Assembly (NCBI GenBank): GCA_965247775.1
Contig: OZ252031.1
Location: 248,001 to 312,000, forward strand
Direction: 5' to 3'
DNA length: 64,000 bases
Source of the DNA: G965247775 sp965247775
GTDB lineage: Bacteria; Chloroflexota; Dehalococcoidia; Bin125
The notes under the pieces are model-generated. The model was not told where the DNA came from and did no database searches. It saw only the letters and a list, made by a program, of their open reading frames with translations. Below, piece by piece: positions 24,784 to 32,830 of the stretch; position 1 is the first letter of the stretch; the number at the start of each line of letters is the position of its first letter. The translations under genes were made by a program, and so were the position numbers.

Positions 24784-24843
24784 CCCCTTCCGCGCCCCCT
24801 CGTCGATCGAGCGGACGCTCGGGTACGCGAGAACGCGGAGGGG

Positions 24844-26340
24844 CTAGTCGCAATGCACCGTGACGTCGGCCGTCACACCACAGCCGGGGACCTCATTGAC
24901 GCCGGGCGGACATTCCACGATCGCCGAGGCCGGGAAGCCGCGGGTGAAGGCGCGGCCCCAGGCGTCGAGGCCGGCCGGGATGTCGGCGAAGTCGTCGAAT
25001 ACGAGGTCGGCCTTGACCGTGTTTTCGATACTCGTGCCGGCTGCCTCGCAGAGCGCCTGGGTGTTCTCTTGGATCCGACCGATCTCGTCGCGCACGGCGC
25101 GACCCAGGTGCGGAAAGTGCCGCCGCTGCAGGACGTTCTCCTCAACGGCGCCGCTTTCGTTCCGGCCCTGCTGCGTGGAGAGGAAGAGGAGGTTGCCAGC
25201 CTTGACGGCGGGCGTGGCGTGGCCAACCTGCGGCAGGAAGTTCCCGTCCCCGATCCGTTCGATGGTGTTGCCGTGGTTCGTGCGGGCCACGATGAGGTCG
25301 ATCTCGATGTTCCCGAACGCGATGCCGATGGATGTGACGGGGATGATGCCGCGCGCGGGCGGGTTGTCCGGCCAGAATTCGCGCCAGACGTCGTCGATCG
25401 CGGGGAGGTTCGCGATGGCGTTGGGCGTGCAGTAGAGGCGTGCTTTGACGACGTCTTCCCAGCGGGCGTCTCCCGCCTCGACCGTGGACTTGAGCTGGCG
25501 CAGCACCTCGGCGACCTCATTCGCGACCTGGTTCCCGTAGTAGAGCCAGTCGGGCACCAAGACCCCGGGGGCGGGGCCGCCCCAGGAGTCCTGGCCGCGC
25601 GCGTCGCGGGCGCCGCCAGCGAGGGCGTCAGCGGAGCCGGTCGCGAATTGCACCGGGACGAAGCCGGCGGTGAAGAGCCAGGGCCCGGCGGCGATCGCGA
25701 TGGAGTAGCCGCCAAGCGGCGTGCTGACCTCGTGCTCGATGACGGTCTTGGCGATCCCGCTGTCGTTCTGGAGCGCGACAAGTTCAGCCTCGATGTGGGC
25801 GTCGGCGCAGAGCAGCCGGTCGACCGGCATCATGGTGCTGCTGGGGCGATCGACGGTGAGGAACTCATTGCGAGTGGCGAGGTAGGGTGTCCAGATACTG
25901 CGGTACTTCTCGGAGAAGAGCGCTCGCTGGTCGCGATACTTGGAGGCTCGCCCGGTGTCACCGTCATGGGGAGCACCGGCCGTGCTGGGCCGCCAGCCCT
26001 CGGCGACCGCGCCGCCTGCGACGGAGGGACCGGCGGTGTTGTAGGACGAGACCCACTGGTTGATCTGGATGCCCTGGCTGTAGGCGGAGCCGGCCGCGTC
26101 GAGGGCGGCGCCGATCTTCTCGTAGACGGCGCGGGTTTCATAGGCGTAGGGGCTGGCGCCGTGGAGGGGCAGACCGTCGTCCGCCCAGGCCCCATCGGCC
26201 AGACCCGATTCCCAGTCCGTGGCGCTCATCGCGCTGAGGAAGACGAACGGTCCACTCTTGACGGCAGCCGAGACGGGCAGTCCTTTCGGAAACTCGACGC
26301 CAGGCGCAGTCGCTACGACTTCGCGATCAGTCTTGGCCAC
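24844..26340 (-). CDS. Triple RidA (YjgF)-domain protein A
   Basis: A 498-residue soluble protein made of three consecutive RidA-like units. Unit 1 (about 1-200) has AAVKSGPFVFLSAMSATDW and MMPVDRLLCADAHIEAELVA. Unit 2 (about 205-365) has IAAGPWLFTAGFVPVQFATG, ARWEDVVKARLYC and PARGIIPVTSIGIAFGNIEI, the last being the canonical RidA C-terminal strand. Unit 3 (about 370-498) has PAVKAGNLLFLSTQQGR, CEAAGTSIENTVKADLVFDD and a terminal GCGVTADVTVHCD. RidA enzymes deaminate enamines/imines or bind small ligands; what a three-unit chain does is unknown. It has a close paralogue at 40560-42056 and two relatives at 47831-50517. Confidence 0.8.
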   Translation of the reverse strand: MAKTDREVVATAPGVEFPKGLPVSAAVKSGPFVFLSAMSATDWESGLADGAWADDGLPLHGASPYAYETRAVYEKIGAALDAAGSAYSQGIQINQWVSSYNTAGPSVAGGAVAEGWRPSTAGAPHDGDTGRASKYRDQRALFSEKYRSIWTPYLATRNEFLTVDRPSSTMMPVDRLLCADAHIEAELVALQNDSGIAKTVIEHEVSTPLGGYSIAIAAGPWLFTAGFVPVQFATGSADALAGGARDARGQDSWGGPAPGVLVPDWLYYGNQVANEVAEVLRQLKSTVEAGDARWEDVVKARLYCTPNAIANLPAIDDVWREFWPDNPPARGIIPVTSIGIAFGNIEIDLIVARTNHGNTIERIGDGNFLPQVGHATPAVKAGNLLFLSTQQGRNESGAVEENVLQRRHFPHLGRAVRDEIGRIQENTQALCEAAGTSIENTVKADLVFDDFADIPAGLDAWGRAFTRGFPASAIVECPPGVNEVPGCGVTADVTVHCD

Positions 26341-26417
26341 GGGTACCTCCGAATCTTCGGGCGGCGAAGCGTAGTGGTTACGCCGCGTCGAGTCACATGA
26401 TTGTGCGGTCGGGGAGG

Positions 26418-26643
26418 TCGCATCGCCCCTGGATCAACTTTGGCGGCACGTCCACACGGCCAACGCCTTCATCGATTCCTTCAACGCCCGCTTACGACAG
26501 GAACTCCCTAACCCTTCCTGGTTTCTCTCCCTGCCCGATGCCCGGGCCCGGATGGCGACGTGGCGTCGGGAATCCAACGAAGGCCGCCCCCACTCCGCCT
26601 ACGGAGCTTGCCTACACGGATTCGCATCGCCCCTGGATCAACT
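26418..26643. repeat. 22-bp direct repeat flanking a transposase fragment
   Basis: Identical 22-bp copies, TCGCATCGCCCCTGGATCAA plus CT, at 26418-26439 and 26622-26643. They bracket the IS3-type remnant. They are longer than IS3-family target duplications (3-4 bp), so they more likely mark recombination or partial duplication of element sequence. Confidence 0.6.
26462..26608 (+). mobile_element. IS3-family transposase remnant (rve C-terminus)
   Basis: About 48 codons encode NAFIDSFNARLRQELPNPSW, then FLSLPDARARMATWRRESNE and GRPHSAYGAC. This is the end of the integrase catalytic domain of IS3-type OrfB, including the glutamate-region helix equivalent (family NAFIESFN...LR-x-E; here D replaces E in IDSFN) and the YN-x-x-RPHSALG end. 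The remainder of the element is missing and no terminal inverted repeats are evident. Confidence 0.8.
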
Positions 26644-26734
26644 CTGGGGGCGAGCCCGGCGGCCCGGCTCCCCGCATCGGATCCGGGCCGGTTCTGGGGG
26701 GCAAGGCATGTCCCGAGCGGCCTGGCAGCTCCAG

Positions 26735-27481
26735 TTAGGACGTTTTGGTCAGATACTGTGCTTCTTCGTCAGCGCCGATCTTGCCGAGAAACTCGTCGGC
26801 GCTGAGGACCCAGCCGAGGCAGCGGGCGGCGTTCTGCAAGCCGAAGACGTGCAGATCCTCGCCGTACATCGAGCCCACGCAGTCCGAAATGAAAATTGGG
26901 CGGAAGCCCAGGTTGAGCGTGTCGAAGCCGCCGTTCTGCACGCAGGTGTTGGTGTTGATCCCCATCAGGATCACGCTTCTCACCCCGAGCGTGCCGCGCA
27001 ACAGCAACTCCAGGTTTGTTCCCCGATAGGGGGAGAGGGTCTTCTTGTTGTCGATCAGGTAGTCGCCGTCCTGCCAGAGTTCCGGGATCACTTCAGTCTG
27101 GCGAGATCCGACGAGGTTATGCCGCACCCCGTCTCGCAGCGCCGGCGTGGGGTCGTCCCGCACCGCCTCGGAAAGCAAGATGCCGCCCAGGGCGCCGCCG
27201 GGCCGCCGCATGATGTACTTGCCGTACTCCTCCGGGCGCCATCGCAGTACCACGTGCACCACTGGGATGCCCTTCGCGCGCGCCGCGCGCAACACGCGGG
27301 CGGCCTCACGAACGACGCGTTCCTGGACCTCCCGTGGGGCCGGCATCGTCGCCAGCTCCGGGTCCAAGTGGCCGCGGTGCATGTCGATCGTCACGATCGC
27401 CGTCTCCGCCGGATCGATCTCCAGATCGCGATTCATTGCCTCCAGCTCGGCGCTGAAGTCCTCAAGTTCGATGCTTGTCAT
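26735..27481 (-). CDS. Isochorismatase-family (cysteine hydrolase) protein A
   Basis: A 248-residue amidase-like hydrolase. Catalytic triad positions are visible: Asp in TAIVTIDMHRGHLDP, Lys in LIDNKKTLSPYRGTNLE and Cys in ILMGINTNTCVQNGGFDTLN. Relatives hydrolyse amides in N-compound catabolism (RutB ureidoacrylate amidohydrolase, biuret hydrolase, N-carbamoylsarcosine amidase). Its neighbours include triple-RidA and DUF1989 genes, supporting a role in breaking down nitrogen-rich compounds; the exact substrate is unknown. A paralogue is at 43564-44274. Confidence 0.88.
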   Translation of the reverse strand: MTSIELEDFSAELEAMNRDLEIDPAETAIVTIDMHRGHLDPELATMPAPREVQERVVREAARVLRAARAKGIPVVHVVLRWRPEEYGKYIMRRPGGALGGILLSEAVRDDPTPALRDGVRHNLVGSRQTEVIPELWQDGDYLIDNKKTLSPYRGTNLELLLRGTLGVRSVILMGINTNTCVQNGGFDTLNLGFRPIFISDCVGSMYGEDLHVFGLQNAARCLGWVLSADEFLGKIGADEEAQYLTKTS

Positions 27482-27600
27482 GGTGGCCCCTTACCGTTCC
27501 CGCATCCGGACTCGCTGCTGTCACGGTGGGCAGCGCGGGTGCTGGCGGGAGGGTAGGGATCTGCGCCGCTGCAAGTCAATGTGGACGCGCCGAGCACTGC

Positions 27601-28494
27601 TCACCCGCCGTCTCGTTCCGCGCGGTCAAGGGATGGAGATGCTGAGGCAGGCGCCGCTCCCCGCTCCTCAAGCACGGCCGATCCGCCCCCGACGAAGCGG
27701 GCGTAGCGGGCGGCTGAGGCAGTCACGGCGGCCTTCGCTCCTTGCGGGATGACATGACCCCACCAGCCCCCATAGAGACGGTCGAAGTCGTACGGCTGCA
27801 AGGCCTCGACGATGCCGGAGACGTCGCGCGCGGGCAAGGGCACGATGTTCGGGTAGGACCACATGAAGGAGACGTAGCGCCGATCCATCACCACCCGGAT
27901 CGTGTCGCCCGTGAGCAGCACGCCGTCGCCGTCGCCCCCGGCGTCCCAGTGAAGAACCGCACTGCCGGGAAAGTGACCGCCGCATTGGATCAGAGTCACG
28001 CCCGGAACGAGCTCGAGCGGCGCGCCGTCCCAAGGGCGCACCGCGCTGTCAGGGCGCATCACCCACTCGGCATCGGCATCAGGGATGTAGATCGGCGCAC
28101 CATCGAACGCCTGGCTCCACGTGGCCATGCTGGCGTAGAAATGCGGATGGGAAAACGTCAGTGCGGAGATGCCACCCATGCCCCTGATCGCAGCGACCGT
28201 GCCATCGTCCAAGTAGGGAACACAGTCATAAAGCACGTTGCCCGCGGCCGTGCGCACGAGGAAGGCACGCTGGGCGATGCCGAGCGCCGGAACGACGCTG
28301 ATCGAGAGGAGGTTCGCTTCTTCCTCGCGGATCTCGTTGCGGTACCCGGCCGTACGCAGTTCGTCCATGGTCGTCCATTGCTGCCCCTGCCAGCCAATGA
28401 ACTGGCGCTCATCCTCGCAGATGGGGCACCGATCCGGAGGCGCCGCGGACTCCGCGAACTCCACGCCGCACGTCTTGCAGATGAAGAACGCCAT
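27601..28494 (-). CDS. MBL-fold hydrolase with N-terminal zinc ribbon
   Basis: A 297-residue protein. The first 30 residues form a rubredoxin-like zinc ribbon (FICKTCGVEFAE, DRCPICEDERQF: two CxxC pairs). A metallo-beta-lactamase fold follows, with LLYDCVPYLDD-type core, LTFSHPHFYASMATWSQAFD, VTLIQCGGHFPGSAVLHW and GVLLTGDTIRVV. The first metal motif reads SHPHFYAS instead of the usual HxHxDH, so the active site may bind one metal or none. GAAAGGAAG precedes ATG 28494. Convergent with nothing nearby; it faces the Gfo/Idh/MocA gene divergently. Confidence 0.8.
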   Translation of the reverse strand: MAFFICKTCGVEFAESAAPPDRCPICEDERQFIGWQGQQWTTMDELRTAGYRNEIREEEANLLSISVVPALGIAQRAFLVRTAAGNVLYDCVPYLDDGTVAAIRGMGGISALTFSHPHFYASMATWSQAFDGAPIYIPDADAEWVMRPDSAVRPWDGAPLELVPGVTLIQCGGHFPGSAVLHWDAGGDGDGVLLTGDTIRVVMDRRYVSFMWSYPNIVPLPARDVSGIVEALQPYDFDRLYGGWWGHVIPQGAKAAVTASAARYARFVGGGSAVLEERGAAPASASPSLDRAERDGG

Positions 28495-28636
28495 GCTGCT
28501 TCCTTTCGCTGCCTTTGGCGGCTGATTATCGCCGAAAACGTCCGGCAACGGATCGGGGCGGTACCCTGGCCTCGTCTGCGCCGCGTGGTGCGGCGTGGTC
28601 ACTTCGCGCGGCCCGCAGTCGGCAGGGGGCAATCCC

Positions 28637-29650
28637 ATGATTCGCGCGGCGATCGTTGGCCTTGGGTGGTGGGGGCGAGCGCTCGTCGACGCTGTGCAAG
28701 ATCGGAGCGAGGCCATTCGCTTCAACATCGGCACGACGCGGACAAGGGCCCGAGGCGAAGCGTTTGCCGTGGAGCGTGGCTTCCGCTTACTGGAGAGCTT
28801 CGATGACGTTCTGCGAGCGCCGGATATCGATGCGGTCGTCCTGACGACGCCGGATTCGCGGCACTCCGGACAGGTGGCCGCCGCCGCACAGGCCGGCAAG
28901 CACGTGTTTGTGGAGAAGCCGTTCGCGCAGACGACGGCGTCCGCCGAGGAAGCGTTGCGCGCGGTGGACGCGGCCGAGGTGACGCTGGGCGTGGGCTTTC
29001 AGCGGCGCTTCCATCCCGCCATGGAGCAACTGCGCGATTGGGTGCGGATCGGGGAATTCGGAACCGTTTCCTTCTGTGAGGCGACGATGTGCGCGGCCGA
29101 TGCACTCGTCCTGTCAGCGGAGCAGTGGCGCGCCGATCCGGTCGAGACCCCGGCCGGGGGGCTCACGGTCCTCGGTCCCCACCTGATCGACTCGGTGATC
29201 GACTTGTTCGGCGCGATCGACGAGGTCTACTGCCAGAGCCTGAATCGGACGGGCCGGTTGCCAATCGATGACACCACGTCCGTCCTGCTACGCACGCAGG
29301 GCGGGATCGCTGCCTCCCTGAATATGGGGCTGGCCGCCCCATTCGCCTACCGTTTCCAGGTCTTCGGCTCGAGCGGGTGGGCGGCGATCAGCGAACTCGG
29401 CATGGACCGGCTTGAGTACGTCCTCGCGCCGGAACCGGCGCCGTTGTCTCCCCTCCCACCCCCGGTCGCGCCGACGGTGAGGCGGTTCGAACCCTTCGAC
29501 ATGCTCCGGGCCGAGCTCGAGACGTTCGCCGTCGCTGCCGAGGGCGGCACGCCCTACCCCGTCAGCGCCCCCCAGATCCGTGCGGGCGTGGCCGCCGTGG
29601 AGGCGATGAACGTGTCCGCCCGCTCCGGGCGGCCGGTACAGGTCGCCTAG
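28637..29650 (+). CDS. Gfo/Idh/MocA-family NAD(P)-dependent oxidoreductase
   Basis: A 337-residue dehydrogenase. The Rossmann domain starts with IRAAIVGLGWWGRALVDAVQ, continues with IDAVVLTTPDSRHSGQVAAA and the hallmark KHVFVEKPFAQTTASAEEAL (EKP motif). The C-terminal domain includes GVGFQRRFHPAMEQLRDW and GGLTVLGPHLIDSVIDLFG, whose histidine corresponds to the conserved catalytic region. These enzymes oxidise or reduce sugars, inositols and other polyols; substrate not predictable. GGCAGGGGG precedes ATG 28637. Confidence 0.9.
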   Translation: MIRAAIVGLGWWGRALVDAVQDRSEAIRFNIGTTRTRARGEAFAVERGFRLLESFDDVLRAPDIDAVVLTTPDSRHSGQVAAAAQAGKHVFVEKPFAQTTASAEEALRAVDAAEVTLGVGFQRRFHPAMEQLRDWVRIGEFGTVSFCEATMCAADALVLSAEQWRADPVETPAGGLTVLGPHLIDSVIDLFGAIDEVYCQSLNRTGRLPIDDTTSVLLRTQGGIAASLNMGLAAPFAYRFQVFGSSGWAAISELGMDRLEYVLAPEPAPLSPLPPPVAPTVRRFEPFDMLRAELETFAVAAEGGTPYPVSAPQIRAGVAAVEAMNVSARSGRPVQVA

Positions 29651-29687
29651 AAAGGCCGCAGAAAGTCGCTGGCCAGACTGTCAGAGC

Positions 29688-30632
29688 CTATGATGTCTTG
29701 ATCGTGAACGGATTCGGCTCCGACCGGTTCCGCAGGTACCACTGCATCATGGCCGATCGGATGGCGTCTTCGTCGTCGTCCGCCATTCCCGCCGCGATCA
29801 GGCGCCGGACCTGGTCATAATCCTCTGCCGACAGCTCGATCTCGATATCCTGGAACTGGAGGGGGAAGTTGACGAACTGCGGCTCATAGGTCGGGTCGGA
29901 GACGAGTTCCAGCTTGGTGCGGATGTCTGTGATCCGGAAATCCGCGAGGGTGCGCTGGGAGCGGAGACGCCCCCAGCGGTCCAAGTGCTCCTCGGCCAGG
30001 GCGCTCGTTTCGGCGGAACTCTCGAAAGCCTGCACACGAATCGGCTTCAGGAGGAAATTGCTGATCCCGGTGATGTCGCCGGAGCCGCAGACGATCGGCA
30101 CCGCCAGTACGTCCATCAGCGCGAGCAGATCGACGTAGTCGCCGGGCTTGCCCTCGTTGCGCCGAATGCCCCACCGTCCGCGATCGTCCCAGCCCGTATA
30201 CATCCACATATTGAAGGAATCATGGGTGTTGTCAGGCGTGAGCCCGTACTCACCAATGCATTCGGCCAGCGTGTCTTGGCAGTTGGTGTGAAGCTCGTAG
30301 CCCCAGGTCGCCTCGAACAGCTCCGGACTGCAGCGCGATCCGATGAGGTCCGTGATACACGTCGTTGGCATCTCCTGGATGTACATCAGCAAGTTGCTGC
30401 GTGACGCGGCGCTGAGAACGTAGTCACCTTCCACGACTCGGAGGCCCTGGCGGCGCATCTGCCCAACGGACATCGCCTCCTTGTAGTCGTGCAGGTTGAA
30501 ACAGTTGAAGTCGACGCACTGCCCGCCCGCATCCTGCATGATGCGCAGAACTTCACCTTTGTAGATGGGCAGGGCCTTGCCGGACACCGGCTGCAGGAGG
30601 ATGTCTTCGCGCATCTGACCGTACGCCGTCAT
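29688..30632 (-). CDS. DUF1989 (urea carboxylase-associated) protein A
   Basis: A 314-residue member of DUF1989, which includes the carboxyguanidine deiminase (CgdA/CgdB) subunits of guanidine degradation. Conserved landmarks are GEVLRIMQDAGGQCVDFNCF, NLHDYKEAMSVGQMRRQG, GSRCSPELFEATWGYELHTN, CQDTLAECIGEYGLTPDNTH, DSFNMWMYTGW and VPIVCGSGDITGISNFLLKP. The invariant Cys/His residues resemble a zinc site. Two further copies lie at 37050-37991 and 38385-39329. No guanidine or urea carboxylase is in the window, so the reaction is unassigned. A promoter-like sequence lies upstream at 30696-30724. Confidence 0.88.
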   Translation of the reverse strand: MTAYGQMREDILLQPVSGKALPIYKGEVLRIMQDAGGQCVDFNCFNLHDYKEAMSVGQMRRQGLRVVEGDYVLSAASRSNLLMYIQEMPTTCITDLIGSRCSPELFEATWGYELHTNCQDTLAECIGEYGLTPDNTHDSFNMWMYTGWDDRGRWGIRRNEGKPGDYVDLLALMDVLAVPIVCGSGDITGISNFLLKPIRVQAFESSAETSALAEEHLDRWGRLRSQRTLADFRITDIRTKLELVSDPTYEPQFVNFPLQFQDIEIELSAEDYDQVRRLIAAGMADDDEDAIRSAMMQWYLRNRSEPNPFTIKTS

Positions 30633-30695
30633 GGGTCACCTCCCCCGGGGCAAGCCGCATGGTGCTCCAGTGCCGCTGTGTCCACCGAGGGCCGG

Positions 30696-30724
30696 AGGCT
30701 AGCCAGCGGCCACGGAATCGTCAA
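30696..30724 (-). promoter_or_regulatory. Putative sigma-70-type promoter of DUF1989 gene A
   Basis: On the minus strand TTGACG (30724-30719) and TAGCCT (30701-30696) are separated by 17 bp, about 65 bp upstream of ATG 30632. The -35 matches consensus in five of six bases; the -10 matches only in three, so this is a weak call. Confidence 0.35.
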
Positions 30725-30763
30725 GCGAGCACTCCGCCCGTGTCGTCGCAAGCGGCGAGGCCT

Positions 30764-31699
30764 TCATGACTTCTCCTTGCGATATGGCACGGCGAGTTGC
30801 GCGGGCGGCCGCGCGCGTCCCAGGAAGCCGGTCATAATGATGATCGCCAGGATGTACGGCCACATCTGCAAGACCTGCTGCGGGATGCCGATGCTCTCCA
30901 CCTGCAAGCGCAGCTGCAACGCGTCCGCGAACGCAAACAGCAGGGTCGCGAGGAGGACCTTCAGGGGATCCCAGCGTCCAAGCAGCACGATCGCGAGCGC
31001 GATGAACCCCCGTCCGGCCGTCAGACCGTCGGCGTACTGGCTCAGCTGCCCGATTGAGAGGGCTGCGCCCGCCAGGCCTGCGAAGCCTCCCCCGACGATC
31101 ATCGCCAGGTACCGGACCCGCAGCACACTGACGCCGGCCGTGTCGACCGACTGAGGCAGTTCACCGGCCGCCCGCACGGTGATGCCGAACTGCGTCCGGT
31201 ACAGCACGTACCCCATCACCGGGATGAGTAGGAAGGCGAGGTACACGAGCAGGGTCTGGTCGAAGAAGATGTCGCCCACATGCGGGATATCCGCCAGGAG
31301 CGGAATCTCTACCCGCTGGAAGGCGTCCACGGAGGGCAGGTTCACCGAGAACGTCTCACGGTAGACGAAGCTGGTGAAGCCGAGGGCAAAGATGTTGATC
31401 ACGATCCCCGTGATCATCTGGTTGGCGCCCCGGCTGACGGAGAGGTAGGCGACAATCAGGCCCAGGAACATGCCCGCCGCGATGGCGCCGAGAACCCCCA
31501 CCCAGCCGGAGCCCGTCCCGTTCGCCACCATGAACGCAGCCCAGGCGCCGATCAGCATCATCCCTTCCAGGCCGATGTTGAGGACGCCGGCGCGCTCCGC
31601 GAAGAGTTCTCCGGTGGCGGCAAACAGCAGCGGCGCGGTGAGACGCATCGTGGCGGCGAAGAGTCCAACCCAGAACACCGACTCACCGAAGAATTCCAC
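30764..31699 (-). CDS. BMP-type ABC transporter permease 2
   Basis: A 311-residue integral membrane permease of the branched-chain/BPD_transp_2 group used by nucleoside-type (BMP) transporters. Typical landmarks: MRLTAPLLFAATGELFAERAG, VLNIGLEGMMLIGAWAAF, VSRGANQMITGIVINIFALG, FGITVRAAGELPQSVDTAGV and GLTAGRGFIALAIVLLGRWDP. It is the last gene of an operon SBP-ATPase-permease-permease. The RAAGELPQSVDTAGV loop corresponds to the coupling segment contacting the ATPase. Confidence 0.92.
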   Translation of the reverse strand: MEFFGESVFWVGLFAATMRLTAPLLFAATGELFAERAGVLNIGLEGMMLIGAWAAFMVANGTGSGWVGVLGAIAAGMFLGLIVAYLSVSRGANQMITGIVINIFALGFTSFVYRETFSVNLPSVDAFQRVEIPLLADIPHVGDIFFDQTLLVYLAFLLIPVMGYVLYRTQFGITVRAAGELPQSVDTAGVSVLRVRYLAMIVGGGFAGLAGAALSIGQLSQYADGLTAGRGFIALAIVLLGRWDPLKVLLATLLFAFADALQLRLQVESIGIPQQVLQMWPYILAIIIMTGFLGRARPPAQLAVPYRKEKS

Positions 31700-31711
31700 G
31701 TGGCCCCCGCC

Positions 31712-32776
31712 CTACGTCACGCGCGTTGATTCCCGCCCGACGACCCGAAGACCGAGCAGGAAGATCAAGATGAGCCCCTGGATGATGAAGACCAGCGAGA
31801 ACTGAATCCCTTCCGCGCGCTGCATCGCCTGCCCGCCCACGAGGAGCGCCGAGAACGCGAACGCCGCGACGAGGGCTCCGACGGCATGCAACCTGCCCAG
31901 GAGGGCCGCGGCCAGCGCCGTGAACCCGAAGGGCGCCAGTGGTGGCGAGAACCCGTTGAGCAAGTTGTGGTGTATGGCGGTGACCTGAACCATCCCGGCC
32001 AGGCCGGCGAGACCGCCCGCGATCAGGAAGGAGATCGTCAGCGTGCGGCCCACGTTGATGCCCGCGTTCCGTGCGGCATCGAGATTCGATCCGATCGCGC
32101 GGACCCGGTATCCAAAAGTGGTGCGCGTCATGAGGACGTACACGAGGATCGTGAGGAGCACCGCGAAGACGGCGCCCATGTGAAGGCGTACGCCCGCGAT
32201 CTCCCACCAGGGGAGTTCGCCAGATTCGTTGATCCGGACGGTGGCCGGCGTGAATGTCGCCGTGTAGGCCACACTGATTACGTAGCCCGCCGCAAGGATC
32301 GCGATGAAGTTCATCATCAGCGTCACGAGGATCTCGTTGGCGCCGTAGCGGGTCTTGAGGATCGCGGGTAACAGCCCGGCCAGCGCGCCCGCGACGACGG
32401 CTCCCGCGAACTCAGCCAGGATGACGAGCGGTGCCGGACCGTCCAGCTCGATGCCGATGATGACCGCGGCGGTAGCGCCGAACCACAGTTGGCCCTCGCC
32501 GCCAGCGTTCCAGAGCCCGCACTTGAAGGTCAGCGCGACGCCGATCGCGATGAGGCCGATCGGGACGGTCTTGATGATGGTGTCACTGAGGTTCGTCGGG
32601 CTGCCGAACGCGCCATGGAGCATCGCGCCATAGGCGGTGATGGGGTTCACGCCGAGGACCAGCATCAGCAGGCCAGTCACGAGGAGCGCGACCAGGATCG
32701 CCCCCGCGCCCTTGGCGACGCCCGGCAGGTCGTTCGCAAGCACCGCGCTGCCCCGGCTCGCAGCGGCGATCCGCAT
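31712..32776 (-). CDS. BMP-type ABC transporter permease 1
   Basis: A 354-residue membrane protein. Visible landmarks: LGVNPITAYGAMLHGAFGSP, LSDTIIKTVPIGLIAIGVAL, FKCGLWNAGGEGQLWFGATA, KTRYGANEILVTLMMNFIA, TTFGYRVRAIGSNLDAARNA and GFTALAAALLGRLHAVGALV. The pattern WNAGGEGQ and the FGYRVRAIGSN coupling loop are typical of YufP-like permeases of nucleoside transporters. It forms the membrane channel with the adjacent permease (12-bp gap). Confidence 0.92.
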   Translation of the reverse strand: MRIAAASRGSAVLANDLPGVAKGAGAILVALLVTGLLMLVLGVNPITAYGAMLHGAFGSPTNLSDTIIKTVPIGLIAIGVALTFKCGLWNAGGEGQLWFGATAAVIIGIELDGPAPLVILAEFAGAVVAGALAGLLPAILKTRYGANEILVTLMMNFIAILAAGYVISVAYTATFTPATVRINESGELPWWEIAGVRLHMGAVFAVLLTILVYVLMTRTTFGYRVRAIGSNLDAARNAGINVGRTLTISFLIAGGLAGLAGMVQVTAIHHNLLNGFSPPLAPFGFTALAAALLGRLHAVGALVAAFAFSALLVGGQAMQRAEGIQFSLVFIIQGLILIFLLGLRVVGRESTRVT

Positions 32777-32830
32777 CAGGACCCCCCGGCCCGATGGGTG
32801 AGGCCATGGCGTGTCGCGGGAAGCCCGTAC

